64,000 nucleotides of DNA, from assembly GCA_025558095.1 (NCBI GenBank), contig JAIVFI010000034.1:494394-558393 (forward strand), read 5' to 3'. Made by a program: the position numbers and the translations under genes. Numbering within the stretch: the first letter of the stretch is position 1; every line of letters starts with the position of its first letter. The stretch is from Hyaloraphidium curvatum (taxonomy: Eukaryota; Monoblepharomycota; Hyaloraphidiomycetes; Hyaloraphidiales; Hyaloraphidiaceae). Below, in pieces: positions 30,894 to 42,645 of this stretch. Under the pieces are notes generated by a model that saw only the letters and a list, made by a program, of their open reading frames with translations, did no database searches and was not told where the DNA came from.

Positions 30894-33858
30894 CTACGCC
30901 CGGAACGCCGCCCTCAGCTCCCCCACGTCGCGGTGGTCCTCGATCATCGACGCGATCACTCGCATGCTCCCTCCTACCCCACCAAACGCACTCGCGGCCA
31001 GCTTGTCGTCCTCGTCGCCCAGGAACAGGAGCACCTTGATGGCGCCGATCACCAGGTGGCCCTCCTCAGGCTGCTTCTTGAGCTCCACCGCCTCCCAAAG
31101 CGCGCGCCATGCCTCGTAGCTCCACACCTCGCCCTCCATCTCGTGCGCGGGGAGCACGATCTCCTCGTCCGGATCCGGCGCCGCGTCGAGGTGCATCATG
31201 AGCATGTGCGAGGCCTTCCACGCGGGGTGGTAGAGCTCCAGCTCGCGGCCCTGGCCAAAGTCCAGCTTGAGCAGCATCTTGGGCGGCTCTTCGCCTTCGG
31301 CCGTGACCGGGCGCGAGGGTGCCCCGTCGACCGGGGCTTCCTCCTTGGGAGCGGGCAGCGGCTTGGCCTTCACGGTCCCGCGCTGCAGCGCGAACCGCTT
31401 GGCGCAAGTATCGCCGTACCCGCGCTTCCCCGCGGCCGCCGAATCCGACAGCTTGGACTTGCAGAACACGCACCGCCGCGCCAGCACGCCGAGCTCCTTG
31501 GACACGTAGTCGAAATCGTAGTTGAGCCGCTCCAGCAGGTCGACCAGCGGCACCGCGCGCTCCTGCACCGACGCCGACCCGTCCGCGCGCACCACCACGC
31601 ACGCGGCCTTGTCGAACCCGGCCTCGGTCGCGTGCTGCATCCGCACCTCGAGCACCTCCGGCCGCGCGTTGAACCGCCTCAGCCCGTCCCGGTTCCAGTA
31701 GTCGTAGCGCCGCTGGGCCTTGGCGGGCTTGTTGGAGGACTCGAGTGCGACCGTGCCGCCCTCGGGCACAGCGGGCGTGAAGGTGATCTCGAACGCCGCC
31801 GCGTGCACGCGGTCCCCGGCGTGCCGGAGCTCGCGCTCGAAGAGCGAGAGGTCCTTGATCCGGAACTCGAACACGTCCCGCATCGCCCACCCCGCGCTCT
31901 TCCACACCGCCGCGTCCTTGGCCTCGGCCTCCTTGCCCACGGGGTCGAACACCGCCTTGACGGGGTCGAACGATTTGGATCCCACCGCCGCGGCCGCCGC
32001 CTCCCACCCGTTCTCGAGGTGCTCCCGGTTCGAGATCCACTGGTCCTTGTCGGCGAGCAGGCCGCGGATGTGCGCCACGTTGGCGCGGTGCTGGGCCTCG
32101 GATGACGCTTCGCGGGCGAGGAAGGCGGAGAAGGCTTCGTCGACCTTGCGCACGGTTTCGGTGAGCTCGCGGAGGCGGATGACGGAGACGCGCGAGTGGA
32201 ACGAGGTGTAGGGGAGGTCGGGGAAGCGGAAGTGCGGCGGGGAGAAGAGGCCGGGGGCGCGGAGCTCCGTTGCGAGGAACGGCGTGGCCGGCTGGTTGGT
32301 CCAGTAATTGACCCTCACGGCATTGTCGCGCCCGTAGTAGGCCACGGCGGCCGCGTCCAGGAGGCGGTTGAAGAAATCGGGGCGCCACTCGGCCACCCAG
32401 GCGCGGTGCGCGTCCAGCTCGGGGTCCTTGGCGGGGATCGAGTTGCGGTGTGCGGCCTCGAAGCGCGAGAGCAGCTCGGAGAAAGTGCCCGGGCCGAACG
32501 ACAGGGCAGGACGGGCACCGTTGCGCGCCTCCTGCAGGTGCGCACGCGCCGCGTCCATCTCCGCCTGGCTGTAGTTCCTGGCCGTCCGGTGCGCCATGCT
32601 GAGCCTAAAGGTGCCGCCGAGCCTGATGATCTCGTCCTCCTCGGCGAACTGCTTCACGAGCTTCCGCCAATACGGGCTGTCGGGCCGGCGGTGGTGCATG
32701 AGGATGTCGACGCTGAGGAACGGCTGCCGGAGCCTGTGCCCCTCCACGAAGCTCTCGGGCGGGGTGATGGTCTGCGGCTTCGCTCCCGAGCCCTTGGCGA
32801 TCCACACGGCCACGCGCCGGGCGGCCGTCCCAGGGGGGTAGTACGAGTAGCGCCGGCTTTCGACCAGCGTGCGATCGGCGATGAGCTCCATGAACTTCTG
32901 CACCTTGGGCTGCACGTCGTAGTCGTACGCGTCCCGCGAGAGCCGGTTCCACGTGTAGCGCCCGTTGTTGTGCACCGTCGCCGTCTCGACCGCGTCGACG
33001 GCCGCGTACCACGATCCGTAGTGTCCCCTGCGGTACGTGTCGAGCTTGCGGGCCTCGAACATGGCAACGAACGGGTCCGGGAACAGCTCGGCGAGGCGCA
33101 TGGCGGCAAAGAGGCCGAGGGAGTTGAAGATGGCGGTGCGGACGGTGGGGGGGCAGCGGTTGTCGAGGAGGAAGTTGAGGATGCCGGGGGCCAGGCGGGG
33201 ATGGGGGATGACACTACGAGGGGCCCCGACGAACTGCGGGCGGGAAGTCATCAGATGATGAGGAGGCGAGACGCAGAATCATGTGTACCTTTGACCTCGG
33301 TACCGCTTCCGTCTCCTCCATGTCCTTTCCCTTGCCCTTCGAGGTCCCCTGCGGAGACGCTTCCACTTTCTCCTTCTCCTTGCCCTTACCCTTCGAGGCC
33401 CTTTGCGGCGACGGAGTCGACGTCTTGCGCTTCTTGGGTGCAGGCTCCTCCCCCTCAGAACTCTCTTCCGGCTCCTCTTCGTCCTCCTGCTCCTCCCCGG
33501 GGCTCGACCCTCCTTCCCATTCCTCTTCACTCGGCATGCCCTCGTCGTCCGAGATGGACTGCTTGCCTGCCTTCCGCTTTGCAACCCCCTTGCGAGCCGG
33601 CGCCTTGCGCTCGGTCGCCGCGGTGGCCCGCCTCGCGGGACCAGCTTCCGGAGCGAACTCGCTGTCGTCTGCTTCGTCATCCTCATCCGACGGCTCGGGA
33701 ACATCGTCTTCGGGGTCCTCCGCCTCCTCCTCCGACTGCGGCGCGCCCTCGTCGGCCTCAAGGGCCAAACGATTGAGAGCGTCCGCGTCGTACCGCCGCC
33801 GGCATCGCGGCGTGGGCGCGCCCGCTCCGCGCTCCATCGGTGTCGCGGAAGCAGACAT
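30894..33858 (-). CDS. Unrecognised protein with acidic N-terminus and a Cys4-type knuckle (969 aa)
   Basis: Exons (minus) 33858-33289 and 33233-30894; intron 55 nt, phase 0. The first 190 residues are charged and disordered, with Lys/Arg clusters (KKRKTS, SKGKGKEKEK) that could be nuclear localisation signals. The large second exon encodes a folded protein of unknown family. Near residue 777 CVFCKSKL ... GYGDTCAKRF resembles the small zinc knuckle CxxC...GxGxxCA found in many phage and bacterial proteins. The C-terminal 150 residues (HMEGEVWSYEAWRALWEAVE-like helices) are unassigned. Codon use matches neighbours. A nuclear or nucleic-acid role is only an inference. Confidence 0.7.
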
Positions 33859-34070
33859 GGCGGGCCAAGGCCGCCTCCGGACGGCCAGAGTCGCGCGACG
33901 GGGGACCAAAGTTTGGTGCGCGCGAGCGAGCAAGGCCTCACGCTGCCGGAGGCATACCCGGTGGACGATCAGCTCCATGACGAAGGGTACGGGGCGATGT
34001 GTACTCCAATTCAAGCACATACCCTACTCCGAATCGCGAGGCTGCCCCTCGCTCCTGGGGCGGCGGAACC

Positions 34071-35214
34071 TCACGCCGCAAGCGGCCGCAGCTTGACCAT
34101 CACCTTGTTCGGCTTGATCGTGCCGCTGGGAGCGCAGAGGTGAGCACACGATCGTGACCGAATGCCGCAAGGCCCACCTGAAGATCTCCTTGAACTGCCA
34201 GGTGTCCGGGCCCTCGGGCACGGGGAGGATATCGAACTTGCGGAGGATTGAGGCGGTAGCGAGGCGGCCCTCAGCGACTGCGGGCACAGGGGACGGTCAG
34301 GCGGGCACGAGCATCACCAGTAGCCAGAGAAAACGCACGCGCGAGACGTTCGCCGACGCAGCGCCTGGCGCCGTTGCCGAACGGCGCGTTGCTCCACAGG
34401 CCAGCCTTGGATCCGCCGTTGGCGTCCTCATAGTAGCGCTCGGGCGTCCAGATCGAGGGGTCCTTGTCCCAGTACCACGGGGCGTTCTGCATCGCGTGGA
34501 TGCCGACAAAGATCAGGTCGTCCTTCTGGAAGTTGACCTTCTTGGGCTTTCCGAAGGCGTCGGTGTAGTTGCACGTGAAGTCCTCGAACGCCGTGCGGAG
34601 CGCGCCGTACGGGGCCGAGGGGTACTTGCGCAGCGTCTCCTTGATGCACGCGTTCAGGACCTTGCACTTCTCCAGCACCTCGAGGTTGTCGAGATCGCCC
34701 TTGCCGTTGACCTCCTCGACCTCGGCGCGGATGGCGGCCTGGAGGTCGGGGCGCTTGGAGAGCTCGTAGGTCATGAGGGAGAGCAGGGCGGCGGTCGTCT
34801 GGGGAAAGAGGTGTCAGCCGGGTCGCGGCATCCGGGCGGCCGAGGCGACGCACGTCGTGTCCGGCAAAGAGAACGTTCTGTAGAGCAGGTCGTCAGGGCA
34901 GCATGTAAGGCTGCGCCGCAAGTACTCACCATCAGGGCGTTCTGGAGGTGCTCCTCGGTCATCCCCTCCTTGATGCCGGTCTGGTAAGTGTCGTCCATGA
35001 TGCAGTTGACCTGCTCGTTCCTCTTGATCCGCGCCGCGTTCTCGGCCACGAGATCGTACAGCATCTTGTGGCTCCGCTTCTGGTCCGCCACCACCCCCGG
35101 CACCAGCACGAACGCCCACTCGCCGAGCAGCATCCTGACGTTCGCCAGCAGCGCGCCGCACTCGAGCCACCGGTCGAAAGCGTGCGACATCTCGGCGCCT
35201 TTCTCGGTCGACAT
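34071..35214 (-). pseudogene. Cytochrome P450, 5'-truncated (307 aa C-terminal part)
   Basis: Exons (minus) 35214-34930, 34877-34854 (24 nt), 34798-34339, 34277-34178, 34125-34071; introns 52-61 nt with consistent phases. Present are the I-helix oxygen motif NVLFAGHDTTA, the ExxR pair in KETLRKYP, the heme loop PFGNGARRCVGERLA and a normal end KVMVKLRPLAA. Missing are the membrane anchor, proline hinge and helices A to about F, roughly 200 residues. The sequence upstream of 35240 encodes something else on the other strand. Without the N-terminal half a functional P450 is unlikely. An unseen upstream exon is not excluded. Confidence 0.75.
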
Positions 35215-35279
35215 GGCGCGCACTTCGCTGCCGAAAGTGAGGCGGGTGATAACTGCGCCGCGCCCTGGCGCTGAAGCAG

Positions 35280-35688
35280 GCCATCCTCTGCCTCGCCGTC
35301 ATCTCCTCCGACTCGTCCATCCCGCAGGCCCTGGACCGCGTGGGGATGCTGGAGGAGGACGTGCGGATCTTTGACACGCTGGACTCGGGGCTCGGAGGGC
35401 TTCTTCCAGCATCAGGCGCGGGTCAAGGCGCTGCACGAGGCCCCACGGCAGGTGCCCTCGCAGCCCGCCGCCCTCGGCGTCGTGATCCTCGGATCCACGG
35501 AGCGATCGGGGCAGCTCTCGCAGGCGGTGGAGCAGGCCCTGCTCGGGCAGACCTTCCCAACGGGGTCGGCGCCCGAGACGTACAACCTGCTGTGCTCGGT
35601 GCTGGCCGAGGCTGCTGATGGCGATGCGGCGCGGCTGGAGCAGGGTTCCCCAAAACCCCGTGGAATCGAAGCTGGCCAAGGACGATGA
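35280..35688 (+). CDS. Unrecognised gene fragment, two or three exons
   Basis: An exon ending at 35339, a 70-nt intron (35340-35409, acceptor CTTCTTCCAG) and a final exon 35410-35688 give a soluble, helix-rich product with AILCLAVISSDSSI, then YNLLCSVLAEAADGD. The frame is closed by TAA at 35250, so a 5' exon is needed. One option is ATG at 35213, a 43-nt intron and an acceptor at 35279, which would overlap the P450 start head-to-head. Otherwise the gene is 5'-truncated like its neighbour. No family was recognised. Confidence 0.35.
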
Positions 35689-35856
35689 TCGGGCCGATTG
35701 CGGATGAACGAGATATGTATCTACAGATACAGTGATACAATACAGGATGAAATAGCAGCTCGTGAACGAGTGCCAGGCAGGCGATTGCGAGCCGCATCGT
35801 CGCCTGCTTCAAAAGTCAATACGATCCGAAGAGTGGATCGAGGCGTCGCACCCACA

Positions 35857-36752
35857 TTACATGTTGCCGAACTTCTTGCCCTTTCCAATCTCACCGGTGG
35901 CCCACTGCTCCTTGGTGACCTCGGCGTGGCAGATAGGGTGGAGGATCTCGTATTTGGTGTACTCGATCATGCCCTTGCGGTGCTGGTGCCTGAGGAAGAA
36001 GTCGGCAGCGTGGCCGGCTTTCTTGGAAAGGGAGACCAATCAGTGGCAAAGGCGGGGATCTGGGCGACGGGCGCACCGCTCCCCAGGCGTGATTGCGGTG
36101 GTAAAGGAGGTTCCTGATCTTGCCCTTGCACTTGGTGCACCGGAAGTTCTGTTTCTTGAGCTTCGAAGCACTGCGTGATCAGATGCGAAGCCCCCATCGC
36201 CGACCAAAAGACTCACGATCCAGACATCCAGGTAGTGGATCGCCAGGCGGCCCTCGGTGTCCGTGTTGATGTTGTACGCCTTCTTCATCTCGAGTGGAGT
36301 CAGACCGGCCTCGTTGGTCTGCGAAAGCGGCGATCTGAGCAGCGAGCATGCGTCGATCGAGACTCACGCACGTGCTTGGTCTCCCAGTCGGGATTTTCCT
36401 CCCTCCACTTCTTGGTAATCGCAGCCTTCTTGGCTTTCTGCTCCGCCGTGAGCGCGTCGTTGGTGGACATGTTCTGCGCCGCGAGCGCCTGCCGCTTTGC
36501 CTCGACGACGGCGTTCCTCTTCTCGCGCTTCTTCGCCAGCGCCGCCGCGTGCTTGGCGTCCCTCGGGACGGTGCGGCGGCGTCCACCCTTGCCGGGAGGA
36601 GGTCCCCGCGCCTGTACGCGCCTGGGCTTGGCGGGGGCGGCGGCGGTCGGGGCGGCGTCGGAAGGCTCGGGTTCGTCGTCGCCGAAGGCGTAAGGCACGA
36701 AATAGGGGGCGGGGCGCGGGGGGGAGAGGGAGGGGGCGCGGATCTTGGGCAT
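35857..36752 (-). CDS. Unrecognised basic protein with a CxxC zinc-like motif (243 aa)
   Basis: Exons (minus) 36752-36372, 36318-36217, 36160-36077, 36021-35857; all three introns are 53-56 nt and in phase 0. The N-terminal half is Ala/Lys/Arg-rich and helical (KHAAALAKKREKRNAV). The C-terminal half is compact and appears conserved, with FRCTKCKGKIRNLLYHRNHAW, then HRKGMIEYTKYEILHPICH. This offers two Cys, several His and a later Cys as possible zinc ligands. The composition suggests an RNA- or ribosome-associated protein, but no family was recognised. Confidence 0.7.
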
Positions 36753-37020
36753 GGTGCGGCGGAGCGGCGGTCGCGCGCGTGCGGGAAGGTGGAAGGGGGC
36801 GGAAGCGGCGGGCGGGGGTGCGCCGCGACGGAGAGCGTGACCCGTCCGGGGGGAGGGGCAGTTGCGGGGCGGGCATTATATATCGACTCCGGGGTTCTGG
36901 TTCGCGCTATCCGAAGCGCGAACGAATGTGATCTGTGACGGTTTGTCGCGTAAACGGAGCGCGAACCAGCCCAGCGCACCACCCCATCGGACCGATTACT
37001 CATCACCCACTTCATCCACC
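36753..37020. promoter_or_regulatory. Divergent upstream region
   Basis: The 268 bp separate two divergent starts (36752 minus, 37021 plus). AT content rises around 36875-36890 (ATTATATATCG), a TATA-like candidate on either strand. Confidence 0.35.
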
Positions 37021-38660
37021 ATGGCGGAGCTGGCGACGATCCGGGCGGTGCTGGTCGACGACTATTGCAAGCTCAATGGTCTTCCTCGCGGCGCCATGCC
37101 CGCGCTGCCCCCGGGCGCCGACCTCGGCCTCGCGCACCTGTTGCGGCCTTCTTGCTCCGCGGGAACCACGACCTCCCCGAAGGCTTCCTTTACGAGTTCT
37201 ACCAGAAGAAGAAGGGACCCGTTATGGCGGACCAGTTGGAGCGCGCGTATCGTCACCACGGCGACGTCGGCATCGGTTGCGTGGTCGCGGCTCGCGGGGA
37301 TCCCTGCGTCTCGCTCCTCGAGCCGGAGATGTGGGAGCACCCGGACCCGCGGGTATCTCTTGAGCTGCACGTCAGGAAGCTCGTCAATAGGACGATCATC
37401 CAGGGAGATCACATGATCGTAGGTGCTTTGCCTGTCGGTGCGTCATAATCCGCTGACCACGCAACTCGAAGCCATCGCTCAAGACCACCGAACCGATCTA
37501 CATCCGGCCTGGGTCCGAGATGAATGCCGCCGCCCAAGCCAGGTACAAGAAGCTGTTCTGGGACGACGAGTCGGCCAACGCGGAGTTCGAAGATATTCAG
37601 TGGATCTGCACCGCAGATCACCAGCTGGAAACTGCGCGGGATATCGGCAAGGACGTTGAACTGGTGCGGGGAGACGCGCTCGTTGCTCTTGCGGACGCTG
37701 CAGAAGAGCTGCCGCGCCACGTCATACTCGAGGTGCGTCATCCTGTTGGCTCGATCCGGCGCACCTGACACCCTTTTCCCAGCACTTCATACCGGAGCTT
37801 TTCGAACAGAGGCCCGATTTGGACCGAGCAAGTCTTCCCCGGATCGCAGAGGGCCCCGTCATCGGCAACATGGTCTTCATGCCGTCGATCGACCCGGGAT
37901 ACCGCAAACGCAAAGGCCTTGGGACCGGACTCGACGTGCCGCGCGTCGTGCCCAAGTTTCCGGACACGCCCGCGGGCAAGGTCGCCGCTGCTTTGGAAGC
38001 GCTGGCGACCGTTCATTGTAGGTTTCTTCCGGCCCTCTTTTTGCGTTGGCTGACGTGATGGGGCTTCCTCGCAGTCGAGACAGGATCCGACGAGTCTGGT
38101 GCGTCTAACTGCGACGATGCTCGAGTTCTCCCTCATGCATTAGTTTTGCAGTGGAGGACACCGCCGCCGAGTACGTCCCGTCGTCCTCGCCCCTCGACAT
38201 CCCGATGCCCGTCGGAGCGTCGTCGACCATGGCGCCTCCGCCGATCCCCCTCTTCTCCGTCAACACCAAGCCAGCCTCGAGCTCCGGCGGGTCTTTCCCC
38301 AAGTTCAGCTTCACGGCCGGGCTTTCCGCGACGCCGTTCCCAGCGTACGGTCAAGCGGCGCAGCAGCCCCTCTCGGCCTTCGGCGCTCCGCCCCCTCGTC
38401 CCCTCTTCGTCTCCAACTCGCCGTCGCTGGGAGGCCCGGCGGACGCCGAAGGTCCCGCTGGATCGCAGGCGCAGCGCCCCTCCGCGGCCGGCTTGCTGGG
38501 CCGGCGCAAGGTCAATTCGTCGCGCGCCGCTGCGACGCGATCGAAGGAGGCTGAGGCGGCGGAGATGGCTGCCATCGCGGCGGCGCCAAACAAGAGCAAG
38601 GAAGAGGAGGAGGAGGAGGAATACAAGAAGGAGCTCATCGACGAGTTCGGCATCTATTAG
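37021..38660 (+). CDS. Unrecognised multi-exon protein with one frame break
   Basis: Exons 37021-37418, 37472-37732, 37783-38017, 38075-38098 (24 nt), 38152-38660; introns 50-57 nt with matching phases. Exon 1 is read in two frames. MAELATIRAVLVDDY...LAHLL changes to AFLLRGNHDLPEGFLYEFYQ near 37135-37150, which would need one extra base; no intron explains it. Downstream, KRKGLGTGLDVPRVVPKFP, then a disordered Ser/Pro/Ala tail and a Glu run before IDEFGIY. No family was recognised. The stop codon overlaps that of the convergent gene at 38657. Confidence 0.55.
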
Positions 38661-39254
38661 GGTACGTTCTCGGCATGATCATCCACACCACTTGCCGGAT
38701 TTGACTCTACGTACCGCAGTCCAACGCATTTTCCGTTGGGGTTCTGGTTGCTGGTGGTGGTCTGACGGAGGGCCGGGGCGGGCACCTGCACGTCACGGGC
38801 GAGCAGACGGCGGCGCTGGCTGGAGGCCGACTGCTGGTCGAAGCAGATGCGGAAGGTGGCGTAGAAGGTGTAGTCCTGATAGGGAGAAGGGGGTCAGCGG
38901 CCGATCCAAAGCAGCCCGTGCATCCGCTACTCACGGTGATCAAGGCAAAGTCGTCGGTGGTCAGGAACGAGTTGTCTTTGAAGTCGACGCCGGCCTGCTT
39001 GGGCAGCATGTTGGGCGCGACCTTCATCTCCACGACGTTGGGGTCCGCGGTCGGGAGGTAGGTGAAGTTGGTGTTGACGGCCAGGGTCGAGAGGGCGCCG
39101 ACGGCCGAGTCGACCATGTGGTGGTGTTGACGTTGCGGGTCACGGTGGTGGCGGCGCCGATGTTGGGCGTGCGCTCGACTTTGTTGCGGCCGAGGATCGT
39201 CTTGGTCAGGCGGGCCTCGAGACGGGCAGGTCGGGCGAAGGTGAAGGTGGCCAT
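38657..39254 (-). CDS. Unrecognised protein, two exons with a frame break
   Basis: Exons (minus) 39254-38935 and 38875-38657; intron 59 nt with CTGACCCC before the acceptor, phase 0. From the Met at 39254 the frame gives FTFARPARLEARLTKTI. It changes near 39118-39125 to a frame with STLAVNTNFTYLPTADPNV and MKVAPNMLPKQAGVDF, so a base is missing or extra. Exon 2 continues DYTFYATFRICFDQQSA. Composition (Thr/Asn/Tyr-rich beta strands) suggests a surface or extracellular protein, and it resembles in style the gene at 40576-41285. An in-frame upstream Met (about 39284) is possible. Confidence 0.45.
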
Positions 39255-39867
39255 GATCCTCGTGAAAATGAGCGGGAACATCCCGCAGACCGTGCAAGAA
39301 GGGCCTCTTCCGGGCCAACGGAGTAGGGCGACCCAGTGTAATCGCCCAAAATGACAGACGCCCTCGAAAAGGGCGCTACCGGCGTGGCTTGCCTGTCCGT
39401 GCTGCGCGTCACCATTCGAGGTCCACTGCCGCGCGCGATTGGCCACGGCCGCACTGCCGCCTCGCAGTTAAAGCGGCTGCGACCGCCCTTCATTGGCATT
39501 GCCCTGGCACCACGCCCCGGTCCCTTGGGCGGCCGAGCGCCGGCGGTCGGGTGCGGCGTCCTAATGTCGGATATGTGATACACCTCCTGGATGAGGCGGG
39601 CGAGTCGCCGGGGCTCCATGACGAACAAAGTGCCCCGAGCGGACGCGCCGCGTCGGCATGGCGCGCGCCGGAGTCCCGGTGACAACAACCAGGGCATTGC
39701 CTAGAGAAAGTTTGCCGATGGGAGCTTGCCGCATCCGGCGTCGGCGCCATTCCATCTCGCGCTTTGGAAAAGTCGGGTGTTTATTGTTGAACTGTTTATC
39801 ACGCGCACCATCATCGCTCGTCCACCGCGCGCATCGGACTAAGAGCAGAAAAGCCAGGATCAGCACC

Positions 39868-40343
39868 ATGCTGCGCGTCAGGGTCCAGATTGACTACCCG
39901 TCCGGTTGGAGCGCCCGCCAAAGGTGTCGGGCCCATCGCAAGCTCACATTTGGCGGGTTCTTTAGTCGACGATGCGTGGAAGTCCAACGTCGGCGGACCG
40001 ACGTCGGTCGAGCTCGACGGCTTCGGCGACCTCATGGTCTCGGGGCAGAAGGGCGGCGACCCCCAGCTGCGGGAGATCGGGGCCATCAGGGACAAGGATG
40101 CCGAGCCACTCGTTCCCCTGGTCAGAAAGGGGCAGATCGAGATCACCGGTATGGCTACGTGGTCGTCACTGGGGACCTACCTAATGTGAAACTTCAGGCG
40201 GGATCGTATCCAAGGTTCTGACGGGAGGGGAGGTTGGGGACAACTACACCGAGGAGTACACGTTTGAGATCCTCTTGGACGTCAGGGTCCAGGAAGGTCA
40301 TTTGGACGCCGTCCGAACGACTTTGGAGGACATGCTGGCCTGA
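39868..40343 (+). CDS. Small unrecognised protein, three exons (121 aa)
   Basis: Exons 39868-39904, 39966-40148, 40198-40343; introns 61 and 49 nt, both phase 1. The joined product starts MLRVRVQIDYPSVDDAW and ends with a helix TTLEDMLA, an alpha/beta protein without signal peptide or recognised motif. It lies between two minus-strand genes of similar style. Confidence 0.55.
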
Positions 40344-40575
40344 CAAAGTGAGTGTCACATCGATTCTAAGGCCGATGCCTAGCTTATCCTCCGTCTTCCA
40401 GACGGCTAGCGCGCAGCTAATGATTCGCAAGAGGGTAGCAACTAGCTTCATTCGCGATTGTACAGCAAGCTCTTCTTCAATGCCAACGGCGAGCGTTATC
40501 GGCGCCAATCCGCCTGCTCCCCGTCGCATGTCCCGCCAGGCAAGGAGGCGTCGGCGGTGCTGCTAAGGCCCCCGC

Positions 40576-41285
40576 TTAAAGCTCCAGGAGCGCGGCGGCA
40601 ACGTCAGCGAGCCTTAAGCCAGGGGGAGCGACGTGCTCCACCACATGCAAGAGCGTCACGCTGGTGACCGACGCCACGTTGCAGAGGTCGAGCTCGAGGG
40701 CACCCGAGGCGTTGGGCGTGCCGATGAGGGCGTTGGCCGTGAGGACCTTGCCCGTGCAGGTGTTGGTGTTGGCGGCGCCGAGAAGCAGTTGGTGTCGAAG
40801 TTGAAGGCGTAGGTGCCGACGACGTTGCAGACGTCGCCGATGGCAATCTTCAGCTGGCCGTTCTGGTACGACGAGCCGTCGGTCTTAACACAGGTGGGCA
40901 GGGTATACGAGACGGCCTCGACCGAGCCGGCGTAGCCGGGCAGGCTGATGTAGCCCGAGTCGGCATCAAGGGTGAGGTTGTTGGGCCACCTGGAGGGAGG
41001 GGGGATCCGGTCGGTTCAGGAACCCGCCGCCCGCATAGCCCACCTCGACAACATGGTAAAGTCGACAATCAGGAAGCGCTGCCCGTCGGTGATGTCGTAC
41101 GACAGCCCCGTCAGGTTGGAGTTCTTGATGTCCGCCTTGATGTCGGTCTCCACGTTCACGGTGGTGGACAGGGCGATCGACACCGGGTAGGCGTAGCGCG
41201 AGGCCCGGCGGTTGCCGCCGGGGAACACGTCCTGCCACTCGAAGTAGACCGTGTTGTTGCGGACCTCGTAGCCGGTGCGGCTCAT
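40576..41285 (-). CDS. Unrecognised beta-rich, probably extracellular protein with a frame break
   Basis: Exons (minus) 41285-41044 and 40989-40576; intron 54 nt, phase 2. It begins MSRTGYEVRNNTVYFEWQDV and has several N-glycosylation-type NxS/T sites. The frame changes at about 40783-40795 (GGCGCCGCCAAC), from a Pro-rich continuation to NTNTCTGKVLTANALIGTP, which fits removal of one base. The 5' end is uncertain: an acceptor-like TTCCGCAG lies just upstream of the first Met, so more exons may exist. No family was recognised. Confidence 0.45.
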
Positions 41286-42264
41286 GGCGGCCGGGTTGAC
41301 GGCCTGCGGAACCCGGCGAGCTCACGCCGCAGAGCGCGACGGTTCAGACGCGCGGCAGCAGCCGACTGCGCCAACCACGCTCGCCGTGTCGCGCCAAGTT
41401 CGGACCCCCGCGACAGAAGACGGGCGGCGAGCCGACCGCGCGGCGTACGTGGCACGCGGACCGTCGGGCTTCTCGCGGAGGAGGAGGAGGGCGCAGGGGA
41501 TGGGGGCTCGGTATCGGGCGGCGCTCCGGGCCACCGCAGGGCAAGCGGCGTGGCCTGAAGCGCCCGCCATGGCTCCGCCGCGCGCCGCGGCCGACCCATG
41601 CAGCCGAGACAAAGAAAAGGGCGGGCACCCCTGGGCGCTTCGACGTGTGAGATGGCACCGGCAGCCGCGATCTTTTGCAAGCTCTCAGGCCCTTCAATGT
41701 TAAGTCGGGATAAGTCGGGATATCGAATATCGCGGGCCGAACTTCGTCGTCTGCCGTGGGGGCAAGGTGTGCCCGAGGACCAGGAACGGGGGCTGGCCGG
41801 GCCCCGGTGGGAGGCGGCTGCGGGCCCATCGAGTGGCCCTGCGAGTTGGATAGCGACCGGTGTTCCGGGATATTGAACAGGGAGCAGGGATACTCGGTGT
41901 GGACGGGGCCGTGCGATGGGCAAGCGTGATACTGGGCCGGGGCGGCCGGCGGAGAGCGACGCGCACGCGGTGGCGCACCGGACCTCCCGCAGCAACTCAC
42001 GGCATGAGGCCGGGATATGGGCAATCCACGATGACGCGCTATTGTGACGCGGGATATCGGGCGGAAGGCGGTGGTGGGTGCAGCTGGCCCCGGCGAACAA
42101 ACCCCTCGGGACCAAACGCGCGCGGAGATCTTGCCGGCTATCAGGTCACTCGATGGAAGGCCCGGATATTGAGTATCGGCAGCGGAGACTCGCCGGCCGC
42201 CGTGATATGAGGTCCCACCGGCGGCTGTTGGGGGGCGTGATATGGATCTGTTTACTAGACCAAA
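41286..42264. repeat. Gene-free repeat-rich region, left side of the mobile island
   Basis: No supported gene. The motif GGGATAT(T/C)GA(A/G)TAT and shorter variants recur (about 41716, 41868, 42018, 42054, 42169). The stretch 41795-41930 (GGCCCCGGT...GGCTGCGGGCC...GACGGGGCCGTGCGA) matches 50664-50785 with many substitutions, showing a dispersed repeat family. Confidence 0.55.
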
Positions 42265-42333
42265 ACCCTTCAACCCGGTTCAACCCTCCTTCAACCCTCT
42301 TCAACCCTCTTTCAACCCTCCCCAACCCTCCCC
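42265..42333. repeat. Tandem TTCAACCCTC repeat
   Basis: Six or more imperfect copies of TTCAACCCTC in about 70 bp, with strong strand asymmetry (C on +, G on -). It lies about 310 bp upstream of the transposase-like gene. Confidence 0.75.
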
Positions 42334-42645
42334 CACCGGGCAAAACCCCCTGAGAGGCCACCTGCGCGCCGGTCCCGTCCCAGACACGCGTCGGCGTAGC
42401 CTTCTCTGCCCTCGAATCAACGCTACCGTCGCGAGGAGCCTCGCCTTCCCGCGTGTCGCGACGGTTTATAGCTTCCTGTCCCCGGGAGGAGACGAGGCCT
42501 CTGTTGAAGAACCCCTGGGGACATTCTGCACGAGAATGACTCCAAGCAGGGCAGTCTGAGCTCTAGGAAGGACTGTGGCGCCGAGGACGAGGCCAACTGA
42601 TCCGAACCGTCGCGTCTCGACGCGACTTCTCGGGCCAGCGGAGGC

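Noticed and set aside
37079-37172. A 94-nt intron to explain the frame change in the gene at 37021
   Set aside because: The phase would fit, but the segment itself is strongly coding-like in the upstream frame (GLPRGAMPALPPGADLGLAHL), and the donor and acceptor are poor. A one-base indel is simpler.
41344-42273. 309-codon minus-strand frame in the left island flank
   Set aside because: Part of it recurs with frame changes at 50.3-50.9 kb as non-coding repeat; no domain or splice support.
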